Positions 26,145 through 35,500 of a stretch of DNA of 38,449 nt are shown here, one piece after another. A model generated the notes under the pieces. It had not been told where the DNA came from. It made no database searches and saw nothing but the letters and a program-made list of their open reading frames with translations. Source of the stretch: JAJDFU01 sp964595955 (GTDB lineage: Bacteria; Bacteroidota; Bacteroidia; Chitinophagales; Saprospiraceae); NCBI GenBank assembly GCA_964595955.1, contig CAZQSF010000030.1, positions 1 to 38,449 on the forward strand. The letters run 5' to 3'. The first letter of the stretch is position 1, and the number at the start of each line of letters is the position of its first letter. Position numbers and translations under genes: made by a program.

Positions 26145-27557
26145 TCAGAAAGGGCGAATTTTAAGTGTCGTACCGGGCTGAATTACCTTTCGGTCGACGA
26201 CGCCCCGGTTGAGTTCCATCAGCTGCTTCATAGAAATGCCGTGGAATTTTTTGACGATGTTCTCCAATTTTTCCTTCTCCACCGGCGTGTAGGTCAGGAA
26301 AACCGGTCCGTCGAGCACCGGCTCCACCTGCCGGGAGGATTCCGGCCGGATCCGAATGGCGGGGAGTGCGGGCAGGGTGCCCACGGATTCCACCGGCAGG
26401 AATACTTCGTAAGTGTTGGGCTCGAAGAGCGTGAGCTGCTGCCCCGGATGTACATAGGTGCTGGGCAGGTCATTCCAGGCTTTTATCTGGTGTACGTTCA
26501 GTTCGTAAAGCCGCGCGATGCTGAAGATAGTCTCCCCTTCGCCGACCCGGTGCTTGATGCGGCTGTAGCCTTTGTTCTGAGCCCCTTCCGGTGCCGTGAG
26601 AAATACAGGGCGCTGAATCAGCTCCTGCGAATCTTCCGCCGCATTGCCTTCCCGCTGGAGGAAAGCCCTCATGACGGGTACGACGCGTTTGGGCAAGGTC
26701 AGCATATACCCCTGCGGATGCCGGGGGATGAATCCCTTTTTAAAGGTGGGGTTCAGCATTTCGATCACATCCAGCGGAAGACCGGTTACCTGAGCGATCT
26801 GGTAAAAGCTCAGGTCTTGGTTCACGTGCAACTGGCGCGTCAGCTGGAGGTCCAGGCTTGGATAGCGCGGCTTGAGGTCGTGTGCCTCGTGATAGGCCAT
26901 GAGGTAGTGCGCACCGATAAAAGCCGGTACGTAGTTTCGGGTCTCGCGAGGCAGAAACCGCTGGATTTTCCAAAAGTCCTTGCTTCGTCCCCGTTTGATG
27001 GCCCGGTTGACGCGTCCGCCCCCGCTGTTGTACGCGGCAATGGCCAGCTCCCATTCTCCGAAGCGCTCGTAGGCTTTCTTGAGGTAGCGCATAGCTGCAT
27101 CCGTAGCTTGTTCCGGATTGCAGCGCTCGTCTACAAAGCGGTCGATCTCCAGGCCAAAGGCTTTGCCCGTTTCGGGCATGAATTGCCAGAGGCCTACGGC
27201 TCCGGCATGGGAAACGGCTTTGGGGTCGAGAGCCGATTCTACCACGGCCAGGTATTTGAGCTCCTGTGGTAGATCATACTGTGCGAGATACCGCTCGAAA
27301 AGGGGAAAGTAGAGCAGGGCGCGTCCCAGAATGCGCTCCGAATGATCGCGCTCCAGCATGACATAGGTGCGGATGTAACTCCGCACGGCCGGGGTATATC
27401 GCGGTGCGACCGCTGAATTGGGAAGGGCAGCCACCCGGCTACTCACTACGGCCTCGTCAAAGGCGCCGCCGCTCCGGCCCAGCAGTGGAAAAAGCAGGAA
27501 AGCAAGCAGGAGGTACAGGCAGTAGGACCGGACGGGGAGTATGCAGGGGTCGTTCAT
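26145..27557 (-). CDS. LysM-containing membrane-bound lytic transglycosylase (MltD-like)
   Basis: Peptidoglycan lytic transglycosylase that would cleave glycan strands in the periplasm. Length 470 residues from ATG 27557, chosen because it gives a signal/anchor sequence at about 10-28 (SYCLYLLLAFLLFPLLG). The SLT domain (about 90-240) has catalytic Glu107 in LAVVESALDP, then HAGAVGLWQFMPETG and AIAAYNSGGGRVNRAI, all conserved in MltD-type enzymes. A LysM-like segment follows near 265-310, then a clear LysM (HRVGEGETIFSIARLYEL) and a C-terminal one, expected to bind peptidoglycan. It lies 84 nt after gatA, with a weak TACTTTTA promoter-like box between them. Confidence 0.93.
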   Translation of the reverse strand: MNDPCILPVRSYCLYLLLAFLLFPLLGRSGGAFDEAVVSSRVAALPNSAVAPRYTPAVRSYIRTYVMLERDHSERILGRALLYFPLFERYLAQYDLPQELKYLAVVESALDPKAVSHAGAVGLWQFMPETGKAFGLEIDRFVDERCNPEQATDAAMRYLKKAYERFGEWELAIAAYNSGGGRVNRAIKRGRSKDFWKIQRFLPRETRNYVPAFIGAHYLMAYHEAHDLKPRYPSLDLQLTRQLHVNQDLSFYQIAQVTGLPLDVIEMLNPTFKKGFIPRHPQGYMLTLPKRVVPVMRAFLQREGNAAEDSQELIQRPVFLTAPEGAQNKGYSRIKHRVGEGETIFSIARLYELNVHQIKAWNDLPSTYVHPGQQLTLFEPNTYEVFLPVESVGTLPALPAIRIRPESSRQVEPVLDGPVFLTYTPVEKEKLENIVKKFHGISMKQLMELNRGVVDRKVIQPGTTLKIRPF

Positions 27558-27641
27558 GGATGATTTGGGCTGGTTGGAATACTGAGGTTTACAAAGCGGC
27601 TTAAAAGTAAGGATAATAGCCCATTGCACATAGAAAGATCG

Positions 27642-29069
27642 CTAGGATGATGCCCCCATGATGTGGTGGGCCATGGCCAGGAGCCGCCCCTCTTCAAAGG
27701 CGGGAGCCACCAGTTGAAGGCCGATGGGCAGGCCGTCCTCACGGTGTCCGTAGGGTATGGATAGGGCCGGCAGCCCGGCCATATTGGCCACCACGGTATA
27801 CTGGTCGGCCCGGTACATGGCGACGGGGTCTTGGGCCATTTCTCCCAAACGCCAGGCGGTGGTAGGGGTGGTCGGTAGAAGAAAGAGGTCGTAGGACGTC
27901 CAGAGCCGGTCCAGGGCTTCCTGGATGAGGCGGCGCACCTGCTGGGCCTTTCGGTAGTACGCATCGTAATAGCTGGCGCTCAGCACGAAGGTGCCCAGCA
28001 GGATGCGCCGCTTGACTTCGGGGCCGAACCCTTCAGTTCGGGTCTTTCGGTACAAGTCCACCGGGCTTTCTGCCTGCGAACTCCGGTAGCCGTAACGCAA
28101 TCCGTCGTAACGGGCCAGGTTGGAAGAGGCTTCTGCCGTGGTCATTATATAATAGGCCGGCACCAGGTAATCCAGCATGGGCATGGCCACAGGCTCCAGC
28201 CGGTGGCCTTCCTGCTCCAACTGCTTCCGGGCTCGTGCAAGCGCGTCGCGAATGGCCGGCTCCGGGGAGTGGGCATCCTCGGTCTCCAAGTAGGCGATGC
28301 GTCTGGGCGATTCCTCTTGAAAGGAAAGCCGGTAATCCGGTACCGGCTTGCGGCTAAGGGTGCTGTCGTACTCGTCGGGGCCGGCCAGGACCTCCAACAC
28401 CAGGGCTGCATCCGTAGAGGTTTGGCTGAGAATTCCGATTTGGTCAAACGAACTGGCATAGGCGATGAGACCGTGCCGGGAAATGCGCCCATAGGTGGGT
28501 TTTAGCCCCAATACCCCACAAAAAGCTGCCGGCTGTCGCACCGAGCCGCCGGTGTCGGAGCCCAGGGAGATCAGGCAGGTGCCGGCAGCGACCGCCGCCG
28601 CCGAGGCCCCCGACGATCCGCCCGGAACGCGACTGGGGTCCACCGGGTTTCGAGCCGGGCCGAAAGCGGAATATTCATTCGAAGAGCCCATGGCGAACTC
28701 GTCGCAATTCACCCGGCCCAGGATGATGGCCTCCTCGTCCAGAAGGCGCGCCACAGCCGTTGCCGAAAATTGAGATTCGAACCCCTCCAGCATGCGCGAG
28801 GCAGCGCTCACCCGGTGTCCGGCATAGCACAGCACATCCTTGAGGCTGACCACTGCACCGAAAAGCCGCCCCATAGCCTGGCCGGATGCCAGGCGGTTAT
28901 CGGTAGCTTCGGCATGAAGGAGGGCCTCCTCCCGGAACACCTCCAGGTATAGGTTCAGCGATTGCGTCTTCTCGATTTGGTCCAGGTAGTGAGACACCAA
29001 CTGCCGGCAGCTGAAACGGCCTTCGCGCAATGCCTTTTGAATACCGGGCAGGTCTTCGGGCAGCTTCAT
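27642..29069 (-). CDS. gatA: Glutamyl-tRNA(Gln)/aspartyl-tRNA(Asn) amidotransferase subunit A
   Basis: Glutaminase subunit of GatCAB, which converts Glu-tRNA(Gln) or Asp-tRNA(Asn) to the amidated forms. Length 475 residues, normal for GatA. The amidase-signature triad is present: Lys77 (VVSLKDVL), cis-Ser152 (PGGSSGASAA) and nucleophile Ser176 (GSDTGGSVRQP). The N terminus, with RFSCRQLVSHYLDQIE, is typical. Its ATG overlaps the hisS stop by four bases (ATGA), implying translational coupling to hisS. gatB and gatC are not here. Other amidases share the triad, but NCDEFAMGSSNEYSAFGP is characteristic of GatA. Confidence 0.95.
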   Translation of the reverse strand: MKLPEDLPGIQKALREGRFSCRQLVSHYLDQIEKTQSLNLYLEVFREEALLHAEATDNRLASGQAMGRLFGAVVSLKDVLCYAGHRVSAASRMLEGFESQFSATAVARLLDEEAIILGRVNCDEFAMGSSNEYSAFGPARNPVDPSRVPGGSSGASAAAVAAGTCLISLGSDTGGSVRQPAAFCGVLGLKPTYGRISRHGLIAYASSFDQIGILSQTSTDAALVLEVLAGPDEYDSTLSRKPVPDYRLSFQEESPRRIAYLETEDAHSPEPAIRDALARARKQLEQEGHRLEPVAMPMLDYLVPAYYIMTTAEASSNLARYDGLRYGYRSSQAESPVDLYRKTRTEGFGPEVKRRILLGTFVLSASYYDAYYRKAQQVRRLIQEALDRLWTSYDLFLLPTTPTTAWRLGEMAQDPVAMYRADQYTVVANMAGLPALSIPYGHREDGLPIGLQLVAPAFEEGRLLAMAHHIMGASS

Positions 29070-30433
29070 GATTGCAGTCGGGATAGGAGGGTTTCCACTG
29101 GCAGGGCTTCCTGTTCGCCGCTGTGCATGTTCTTGAGGCTGAACCGGCCGCTCTTCATTTCTTCACTTCCGATGAGCAGGGTGTAGGGCACTCCGCGCTC
29201 GTTGGCATACTTCATCTGCTTCTTCAGCTTGGCGGGCTCGGGGTAGAGCTCGGCATGGATGCCGGCAGCGCGCAACCGGCCGGCCAGCCCGAAGGCGTAT
29301 TGATGCGTTTCTTCATCAAAGGCAATGAGCAGCACCTTCAAAGCCTGATCGTCGGCCTGGGGGAAAAGCGAAAGCTCATCCATCAGATCGTAAATGCGCT
29401 CGGCCCCGAAAGAGACGCCCACCCCGGAGATACCCTTCAGGCCGAAAATGCCGGTGAGGTCGTCGTAGCGACCACCGCCGCCGAGGCTGCCCATCCGGAT
29501 ATCGGGATGCCGGCCGGCATCCACATTGACCTCGAAAATACAGCCGGTATAGTAGTCGAGCCCTCGGGCCAGAGTCACATCGTAGCGGAACGCGTTGTGC
29601 AAAGAAACGCGCTCCAGATAGGCTTCTACCGCCCGGATCTCAGCCAGGCCGCGCCGCCCGGCTTGGCTTTCACTCAGGGCCCGGTCCAAGGTGTCCAACT
29701 CCCCCTCGCTCAGTATATCCATGATGCGGGAGGCTGCCGGCTTCGGGACCCCGCGCTTCAGCAGCTCCTCGCGCACCCCTTCCGCACCGATCTTGTCCAG
29801 TTTGTCGACGGCTACCGTCATTTCTTCAAAGCGGTCTGCGATGCCGGCTACTTCGGCAATGCCGGCGAGGATCTTTCGGTTGTTGAGCCGAATGACGACC
29901 GGCAGCCCCAGTTGACGGAATACCTCGTCGTATATCTGTACGAGTTCGGCTTCATTCATGAGCGAATCGGAACCCACCACATCCACGTCGCATTGATAGA
30001 ACTCCTGGTAGCGGCCTTTTTGCGGCCGGTCGGCCCGCCACACCGGCTGGATCTGGTAGCGCTTGAAGGGAAAGGGAATGTCGTTCTGGTGCATCACTAC
30101 AAAGCGGGCGAAGGGCACAGTGAGATCATAGCGCAGTCCCCGCTTGCTGATGGAGGATACCAGTTTGTAGGAGTCCCGGGCTTTCAGAGCATCCTCATCG
30201 GCTTTGGCCAGGAAGTCGCCGTTGTTGAGCACCTTGAACAGGAGCTGGTCCCCCTCGTCGCCGTATTTTCCGGTGAGGGTGGCCAGGGTCTCCATGGTCG
30301 GGGTTTCGATGGGCTGATAGCCGTAGCGGACGAAAACCGATCGGATCGTATCGAACAGATACTGGCGGCGCAGCATCTCACGGGGGCCGAAATCACGCAC
30401 TCCCTTGGGTATGGATGGTTTGAGGGTTGACAC
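29066..30433 (-). CDS. hisS: Histidyl-tRNA synthetase
   Basis: Class II synthetase that charges tRNA(His). The 455-residue protein opens with the family KPSIPKGVRDFGP; motif 1 lies in the first 60 residues. Further motifs are RYDLTVPFARFV, motif 2 (RYQIQPVWRADRPQKGRYQEFYQCDVDVVG region) and the histidine-specific LARGLDYYTGCIFEV, followed by motif 3 (GGGRYDDL and GVSFGAERI). A C-terminal anticodon-binding domain begins near 360. The start is GTG at 30433, since the next ATG would remove the conserved N terminus. It lies 63 nt after pheS and overlaps gatA by 4 nt, forming a pheS-hisS-gatA translation unit. Confidence 0.96.
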   Translation of the reverse strand: MSTLKPSIPKGVRDFGPREMLRRQYLFDTIRSVFVRYGYQPIETPTMETLATLTGKYGDEGDQLLFKVLNNGDFLAKADEDALKARDSYKLVSSISKRGLRYDLTVPFARFVVMHQNDIPFPFKRYQIQPVWRADRPQKGRYQEFYQCDVDVVGSDSLMNEAELVQIYDEVFRQLGLPVVIRLNNRKILAGIAEVAGIADRFEEMTVAVDKLDKIGAEGVREELLKRGVPKPAASRIMDILSEGELDTLDRALSESQAGRRGLAEIRAVEAYLERVSLHNAFRYDVTLARGLDYYTGCIFEVNVDAGRHPDIRMGSLGGGGRYDDLTGIFGLKGISGVGVSFGAERIYDLMDELSLFPQADDQALKVLLIAFDEETHQYAFGLAGRLRAAGIHAELYPEPAKLKKQMKYANERGVPYTLLIGSEEMKSGRFSLKNMHSGEQEALPVETLLSRLQS

Positions 30434-30496
30434 GAGGTTTTTTGACCGTTAAAGGTTAAATAATCAGCCGGACAAAAGATGCCGGTACCGGTCCTT

Positions 30497-31534
30497 TTAC
30501 CAGGCCGAAGCAAACTGTTTCAGAAAGCGCACATCATTCTCGAAGAACAGGCGGATGTCATTGATGCGGTACTGGAACAGCGTCTGTCGTTCGATCCCCA
30601 TTCCGAAGGCGAAGCCGGAATAGCGATCGGGATCGATGCCGCAATTGTCCAGTACAGCGGGGTCTACCATGCCGCAGCCCATGATCTCCAGCCAGCCGGT
30701 GCCCTTGGTCATGCGGTAGTCCACCTCGCTGTTCAGCCCCCAGTATACATCCACTTCGGCGCTGGGCTCGGTAAAGGGGAAGTAGGAAGGCCGCACCCGG
30801 ATCTTCACGTCCTTGCCGTACATCTCGCGGGCGTAGTACAGGATGGTTTGCTTCATATCCGCAAAGGATACGCCTTCGTCCACATACAGCCCTTCCACCT
30901 GATGGAACTGACAGTGTGAACGGGCGGAAATGGTCTCGTTGCGATACACCCGCCCGGGAGCGATAATCCGTATGGGCGGCTTTTGTTTCGTCATGACCCG
31001 GGCCTGCACACTGGAGGTGTGTGTGCGCAGCAGCATTTCCGTGCTGTCCTTCAGGTAGTAGGTGTCCTGCATGTCGCGGGCCGGGTGGTCGGCCGGGGTG
31101 TTCATGGCCGTGAAGTTGTGCCAGTCGTCCTCGATCTCCCGGTCTTCGGCCACCACAAAGCCGATGCGTTCGAATATGCGAATGATGCGGTTGAGCGTGA
31201 GGGCTACCGGATGGCGGGCACCCAGCTCCAGGGGCTCGGCCGGGGCGGTCAGGTCCAGCTTTTCAGCTTCCGCTTCGGCCTCCGCCGCTTCGGCCTGCCG
31301 TTGCAGCGTCTGGTACTTTTGCTCGGCCACCTGCTTGGCGCGATTTACGAGTTGGCCGTAGTCCTTTTTCTTTTCGTTGGGAATGTTTCGAATCTCGCCC
31401 ATCAAGGGCTTGAGCACATTTTTGCTGCCCAGGAACCGAATGCGGAATTGCTCTACGTCTTCCGGACTCGCCGGCGCAGCCGTTTCGATCTCCTGAATGA
31501 GCGCTTCCACTTTGTTGAATAGCTCTGTGGCCAT
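30497..31534 (-). CDS. pheS: Phenylalanyl-tRNA synthetase alpha subunit
   Basis: Catalytic subunit of the PheST tetramer that charges tRNA(Phe). Length 345 residues from ATG 31534 (MATELFNKVEAL), the start that matches the family; the upstream extension of the frame is not conserved in character. An N-terminal coiled-coil region (about 1-100, rich in Glu, Ala and Gln) is followed by the class II core: PGRVYRNETISARSHCQFHQ, VRPSYFPFTEPS and the motif 3 block GFAFGMGIERQTLFQYRINDIR. pheT is not adjacent, so the two subunits are encoded apart. hisS follows after 63 nt on the same strand. Confidence 0.96.
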   Translation of the reverse strand: MATELFNKVEALIQEIETAAPASPEDVEQFRIRFLGSKNVLKPLMGEIRNIPNEKKKDYGQLVNRAKQVAEQKYQTLQRQAEAAEAEAEAEKLDLTAPAEPLELGARHPVALTLNRIIRIFERIGFVVAEDREIEDDWHNFTAMNTPADHPARDMQDTYYLKDSTEMLLRTHTSSVQARVMTKQKPPIRIIAPGRVYRNETISARSHCQFHQVEGLYVDEGVSFADMKQTILYYAREMYGKDVKIRVRPSYFPFTEPSAEVDVYWGLNSEVDYRMTKGTGWLEIMGCGMVDPAVLDNCGIDPDRYSGFAFGMGIERQTLFQYRINDIRLFFENDVRFLKQFASAW

Positions 31535-31686
31535 GGCGTTTCGCGTTTTCGGTAGGCAAAAGTACGGATTTGCGGTCAGGGGGGTACAGTCGTTGAGTTG
31601 AATAATAAGCCCGAACCAGGGCAAAGGCAGGCCCCGGTGAGCAAAACAGCTCCAGATCTCGGGGCTCTAGCCCCTGCGAAAAGCGC

Positions 31687-32367
31687 TCAGACGTACCGAC
31701 CGTCGGCCATCTTTTGCTCCCGCCCCTGGCTCATGCGGAAGTACAGCCCCATGACCACTCCGAATACAAATCCTCCGATATGCGCCCAGTAGGCTACGCC
31801 CGAGCTCTCGGAAGTGGATACCTGCAGGGCGGCCATGCCGGAGAAGAACTCCTGGGCGATCCACAGCCCCAGAAACACAAAAGCCGAGATCCGGAATACG
31901 AAAAAGAAGAAGAACACCTTGATGCGCGAGCGGGGGAACATGATCAGGTAGGCGCCCATCACCGCCGAAATGGCGCCGCTGGCGCCCACTGTGGGGATGG
32001 TGCTCTGCATGTTGGTGAAATAGTGCGCCAGGTAGGCTGCAATGCCGCCGGCAAGGTAGAACAACAGGAAGCGCAGGTTGCCGATCGTAGCCTCAATGTT
32101 ATCGGCGAAGATCCACAGGAACAGCATATTCCCCAGCAGATGCATGTAGCCGCCGTGCAGGAACATGCTGGTGAGTATGGTGAAGAGGTCTTGCTGCTGG
32201 GAAGTCTCGGCCGGAATGGCGCCGTACTCGAAGATGAAGGCGTTGAGCTGCCCCTCCGGCATGCTGATCTGAAAGAGGAAGACCAATACATTCAGAGCAA
32301 TGAAGCCGTAGCTGAATAAAGGGAAATAGCCGCCCTTGATCTGATCGTCGCCAATGGGGAAAAACAT
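31687..32367 (-). CDS. Rhomboid-family intramembrane serine protease
   Basis: Polytopic inner-membrane serine protease of 226 residues. It has about six hydrophobic helices (19-36, 60-78, 80-115, 125-145, 150-175, 195-210). The catalytic dyad is Ser130 in VGASGAIS and His196 in YWAHIGGF, and the upstream HGGYMHLLGNM motif with Asn80 forms the expected oxyanion region. All active-site residues are intact. Substrates are unknown. The ATG at 32367 is the first in frame and is followed by a short cytoplasmic N terminus. It is divergent from the PorU-like gene and 152 nt upstream of pheS on the same strand; a TACCTTTC box just before its start is one base from the -7 consensus. Confidence 0.94.
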   Translation of the reverse strand: MFFPIGDDQIKGGYFPLFSYGFIALNVLVFLFQISMPEGQLNAFIFEYGAIPAETSQQQDLFTILTSMFLHGGYMHLLGNMLFLWIFADNIEATIGNLRFLLFYLAGGIAAYLAHYFTNMQSTIPTVGASGAISAVMGAYLIMFPRSRIKVFFFFFVFRISAFVFLGLWIAQEFFSGMAALQVSTSESSGVAYWAHIGGFVFGVVMGLYFRMSQGREQKMADGRYV

Positions 32368-32509
32368 GATGGAAAGGTACGAAAAATGCCTCCAGAGGGG
32401 AGGGCCTTTCCGACCAAGGATAGCAAGTCAGCGATGTTTTGCGTAAATTGAATAGGCGAATGCTTGCTTCAGTCCAGGGGATTTGAGAACCCATCAGGAT
32501 GAACAAGTC

Positions 32510-35500
32510 ATGATTGCTCGTTTTGCAACGCTCGTCCTTTGCGCCCCCTGCCTATTGTTTGCTCAGGTCTCTTCCGGCTTCGATACGCTCTACGGCACCG
32601 AATGGATCCGCTACGAGCAGCCCTATCTGAAGATGGAAGTTGCCCGCGACGGCCTGTATCGCATTCCGGCCGATCGCCTGATCGCCGCCGGCTGGCTTCC
32701 CGGCCAGATCGAGCCGGAGCGCTACCAGCTCTTCGTTCTGGGCGAAGAGGTGCCCCTCTACGCCTCCTCGGATGGCCCCCTCCGACCGGGCGACTACCTC
32801 GAGTTCTACGGCCGCCGCAATCGGGGGCAGCTGGATCGCTACCTCTACGAGGATCCGGACACGCATCCCCTCAACCCCGCCTACAGCCTCTATACCGATA
32901 CGGCCGCCTACTTCCTCACCGCCGGCCCGCCGGGCACCCGGGGGCTCCGCTATGAAAGCCTGCCCAATGCCCCCGATCCCGCTGCTCCGCCCGAGCCCTG
33001 GCTGTACCGCCTGTACGAGCAGGTCTTCGCCTCGCGCCACCATCAGAAGCCCTATCCGGAAGGGGTACGGCAGAGCTTCTTCGAGCCGGGCGACGGTTTT
33101 GCTTCGCCCCTGCGCAATCGAAGCGAGGTAGTGTGGGCACCTACCGCCCCGCTCGCCGCCGGTACCGCCCGCCTGCGACTTCGCCTGCTGGCCGACGACC
33201 GGCCGCACCAATGGCGCATTCAACTCAACGGGCAGCCCTTGATCGAAGATGCATTCGAAGGCTGGGGCGTACGCTCCTACGAGCTGACATTTACCCCGCC
33301 GGCTGCCGCGGAATGGACCCTGGCCATGGAAGGCTTCGCCAGCGGGCAGGATCGCCATGCTCTGGCCTGGCTCCGGCTGCGTTATCCCGCCGGCTTCAAC
33401 CTGGCCGGTGCCGATTCCCTGACTTTCGTGCTTCCGGAAGCGGCCGGGCCGCGCCAGCTGCAGTGGACCGGTGCGCCGCCGGGCGAATACGTGCTGCTGG
33501 ATTTCAGCCAGGGCCTTCGCATGGAGGCCGAAGCGGTGAACGGTCAAGTCCGTTTCCGGCTGCCGGAAGCCGCCGGCAGGCGCAGCTGTTGGCTGGGGGC
33601 GGAAGTCGTGGAAATCCAGGAGCTGGAAACGGTGCACTGGATCGACTTCCGGTCTCTCGCCGCCGACTACATCCTGCTCACTCACCCGCACCTCCGCGGC
33701 GGGGGTGATCCCGTAGCTGCCTATGCGGATTACCGCCGGCAGGAGCAGGCGGTGTTGGTGGTGGACATCCGGCAACTCTACGATCAGTTTGCCTACGGGC
33801 TCCGGCGCCACCCGCTGGCCGTGCGTCACTTCGCCCACTACATCCGGAAGCACTGGCCGGAGCCGCCGGGCCACTTCTTCCTGCTGGGCAAGGCCATCGA
33901 ATACCCGGCCCTGCGCCTGGCCGGAGCAGAAGAAGCCGAAGCCCTGCAGCGGCAGCACTTGCTGCCCACCTTCGGCAGCCCCGGCTCGGACGTGCTCCTG
34001 CTCGGCAGCGGGCGCAAGGCCGAACCTCTCTTTGCTGTCGGGCGCCTGGCCGCCACCCGGCCGGAGGAGGTGTGGGCCTACCTGGACAAGGTCCGGGCCT
34101 TCGAAGCAACCGGCAACCTGCCGCAAACGGTTGCCGGCAGAGCCTGGCTGAAGCGCGTGCTCCACCTGGGCGGGGGCGACCTGCAAATCCAGGGCCTCAT
34201 CCGCAACCACCTGGAGCACCTGGGCGACCAACTGGCCGGGAGCGCCTTCGGCGCGGAGGTGATCTCCTTTTACAAGACCAGCTCCGAGCCGGTGCAGCTG
34301 TCCACCTCCGGGCAACTGCTCGGCTACATCAACAGCGGTACGCGCATGCTCACCTTTTTTGGGCATTCCGGCGGCAACACCTTCGATTTCAGCCTGGACG
34401 ACCCGGAGACTTATGCCAATGCCGATCGCTACCCCTTCATCCTCTCGCTGGGCTGCTACTCCGGGCAGATCCATGCGGCCCAGCGCGGCATCAGCGAGCG
34501 CTTCGTGCTGCAGGAAAAAAAAGGCGCCATCGCTTTCAGCGCTTCCACCGGCCTGGGCTATACCGGGGCCCTGCAGCGCTTCAGCCGGGTGTTCTATCGG
34601 CGGCTGGGCCAGGACAATTACGGCCAGAGCCTGGGCCGGCTGTTCAAGGCTACCCTGGGCGAGCTCGAAAACAACGGCCTGCTGGGCATGCACGAACTCA
34701 CCCAGCAGTACAGCCTGCACGGCGACCCGGCCCTGGTCCTGCAGGGATTCCAGGGGCCGGATTATACGCTGGAAGCAGCTCAACCGCCTTTCGACCCCGC
34801 GCCCGTCTCTCTGGCGCGCGACAGCTTCCGCTTGGCGCTTCAGCTGTACAACCTGGGGCGCGGCAGCCCCGACAGCCTGCCCCTGCAGGTGCGCGCCCGC
34901 TTCCCTTCCGGCTCGGACGTGCTGCTGTGGGCCGGGCAGGTGGCCGCGCCCTTCGCCAGCAAAGAACGGAACCTGTCGCTGCCCCTCATACCCGCCCAGG
35001 AGGCCGGCTACAGCCGGATCCTGGTGGAGCTGGATCCCGGCGATCAGCTGGCCGAATACCCTGGGCCGCTGGCCGAAGCCAACAATCGCCTCATCGGCCC
35101 GGACGGCCAGCCGGGCCTGTCGCTCTACTTTTTCGACAACGACCTGCGCCTGCTCTACCCGCCCGATTTCGGGATCGTGGGGGAAGCCGGAGTGGAGCTC
35201 GTCGCCGGCACAGCTGATCCGAACGCCCCGGAGCAGCCCTACCGCTTGCAGCTGGATACCACGCCTGCTTTCGACAGCCCCTTCCGGCGGGAGACGACCC
35301 TCAGCCAGGCGGGCGGGCTCCTCCGCTGGCGGGCAAGCCTGCCGGGCGAGGGGGTGTACTACTGGCGGGCAGGCCCCGCGCCGCCGCCCGGCGGACAGCA
35401 GGCCTGGCGCACGGCCTCCTTCTGGTACCGGCCCGCTGCTCTTCCCGGCTGGAACCAGTCGCACTACGGGCAACTGCAAGCCAATGCCTTCGGCAATATC

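Noticed and set aside
25254..27272. A 672-codon plus-strand open frame across the DUF937 and lytic transglycosylase genes
   Set aside because: It runs antisense to two genes with recognisable domains and crosses the terminator and an intergenic gap; its translation has no recognisable motif.
28768..28786. TGAGATTCGAACCCC resembling the 3' part of a tRNA gene on the minus strand
   Set aside because: It lies inside gatA in a normal coding stretch, with no acceptor, D or anticodon arms around it.
29123..30430. Long plus-strand open frame antisense to hisS
   Set aside because: The minus strand encodes a complete histidyl-tRNA synthetase with all motifs; the plus frame is a shadow.
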